Assembly: GCA_900754775.1 (NCBI GenBank)
Contig: CAAEDZ010000101.1
Coordinates: 1-5,701, forward strand
Direction of reading: 5' to 3'
From: Clostridia bacterium
GTDB taxonomy: Bacteria; Bacillota_A; Clostridia; Christensenellales; Aristaeellaceae
Length of the DNA stretch: 5,701 bases
Part shown: positions 5,281-5,701 of the stretch, piece after piece
Layout of the letters: each line of letters opens with the position of its first letter
How positions within the stretch are numbered: the stretch's first letter is position 1
Notes under the pieces: model-generated
What the model was told of the DNA's origin: nothing
Database searches by the model: none
The model's input: only the letters and a program-made list of their open reading frames with translations
Position numbers and translations under genes: made by a program

Positions 5281-5660
5281 TCCGGGGCGGGGGAGGGGCT
5301 GCGCGGGGGAAAGGAACGGCGGCGCGGCCCTCTGGGGTCCTTCCGGCGCGATTCTTGCGGCTTCTTGCGGCGCGGGGGAATGGGCGCGGGCTGTCTGACG
5401 GATGCGGTTGCCTGTGGCGGCGGGAAAGAGGAAGATGGCTCGGCCCTTGGGGCTTCTTTCAGCGCGGGGAACGGGCAGAGGCCGTTCGGCAAACGGCTTT
5501 GCCGCTGGGGCGGGAAAAAGAACCGCGCTGCGCGGCGGGGAAGGGCGGCACAGCCTTCGCCGTTTCTTGCGGCAGGGGAAACGGACGGGGGTCGTCTGAC
5601 GGACGGATTTGCCGCTGGCGCGGGGGAAACGCGGCTTTTCGCACGGCTCCCGTCCCGGCG
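5281..5660. repeat. Non-coding spacer with degenerate G-rich repeats
   Basis: No convincing gene lies between the regulator promoter and the right edge. The stretch is made of degenerate units of roughly 90-110 bases. GTCTGACGGA recurs at 5393 and 5594, and TTTGCCGCTGG at 5498 and 5608. A GCGCGGGGGAA-like box recurs near 5302, 5370, 5461 and 5618, and TTCTTGCGGC-like boxes near 5353, 5362 and 5565. Related boxes occur in the spacer at 3834-3980. The G-runs are on the plus strand. Open frames here are Arg/Pro/Ala-rich without ribosome binding sites. Bases 5661-5701 are not repetitive; a minus-strand frame open through the right edge (residues like EVHASLADYAAGTGAV) could be the tail of a gene outside the window, but this cannot be decided. 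Confidence 0.55.
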
Positions 5661-5701
5661 GCATAGTCTGCCAGGGAAGCGTGAACTTCGCGCGTTTTCA
5701 A

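Noticed and set aside
3518..5398. 626-codon plus-strand open frame
   Set aside because: It is antisense to the regulator gene and crosses repeat-filled spacer. It shows no domain motif and no ribosome binding site.
5281..5660. Possible CRISPR or regular tandem array
   Set aside because: The units are degenerate, spacing varies from about 90 to 110 bases, and there are no near-identical repeats of constant length with unique spacers. No cas gene is present.
5459..5701. 80-codon minus-strand open frame entering from the right edge
   Set aside because: Most of it is translated repeat sequence and no family is recognisable. It could be the end of a truncated gene, but the window gives too little to call it.

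Overview
The window looks like chromosomal DNA from a GC-rich member of the Bacillota (class Clostridia, probably a gut lineage). This is inferred from strong AAGGAGG-type ribosome binding sites, sigma-A promoters with TATAAT-like -10 boxes lying as AT-rich islands in GC-rich DNA, a DUF378 membrane protein, a CtpA/B-type S41 protease and a CdaR/PucR-type regulator. The species cannot be told from the sequence.

Layout: a ZIP-family metal transporter (zupT, + strand, 113-907) is followed by about 460 bp without a gene. That gap is visibly less GC-rich in its middle part (about 1000-1240) and carries hairpins that look like the end or ends of an IS200/IS605-type element without a transposase. 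A bidirectional terminator (1326-1356) separates zupT from four genes that all run on the minus strand. In their direction of transcription these are a CdaR/PucR-like regulator (5155-4085), a membrane-anchored S41 carboxy-terminal processing protease (3675-2485), a 69-residue DUF378 membrane protein (2259-2050) and a small secreted protein with two bacterial SH3-like domains (1863-1366).

The minus-strand genes are not a tight operon. Recognisable promoters precede the regulator, the DUF378 gene and the SH3 gene. Good hairpin terminators follow the regulator, the DUF378 gene and the SH3 gene. The protease, the SH3 protein and the DUF378 protein are all envelope proteins, and zupT is a membrane transporter, but nothing in the sequence ties them into one pathway. 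The regulator has no diacid, glycerate or purine genes beside it in the window.

The two long spacers around the regulator (3690-4084 and 5232-5701) hold no convincing gene. They are filled with degenerate G-rich repeats built on a GCGCGGGGAACGG-like box. One pair near 3834-3930 is a direct repeat of 36 bases with one mismatch. I see no CRISPR array, tRNA, rRNA, defence or prophage gene. The most interesting leftovers are the repeat-filled spacers, the transposase-less IS200-like remnant, and a perfect 15-bp palindrome at the start of the regulator's transcript. No clearly new system is visible.
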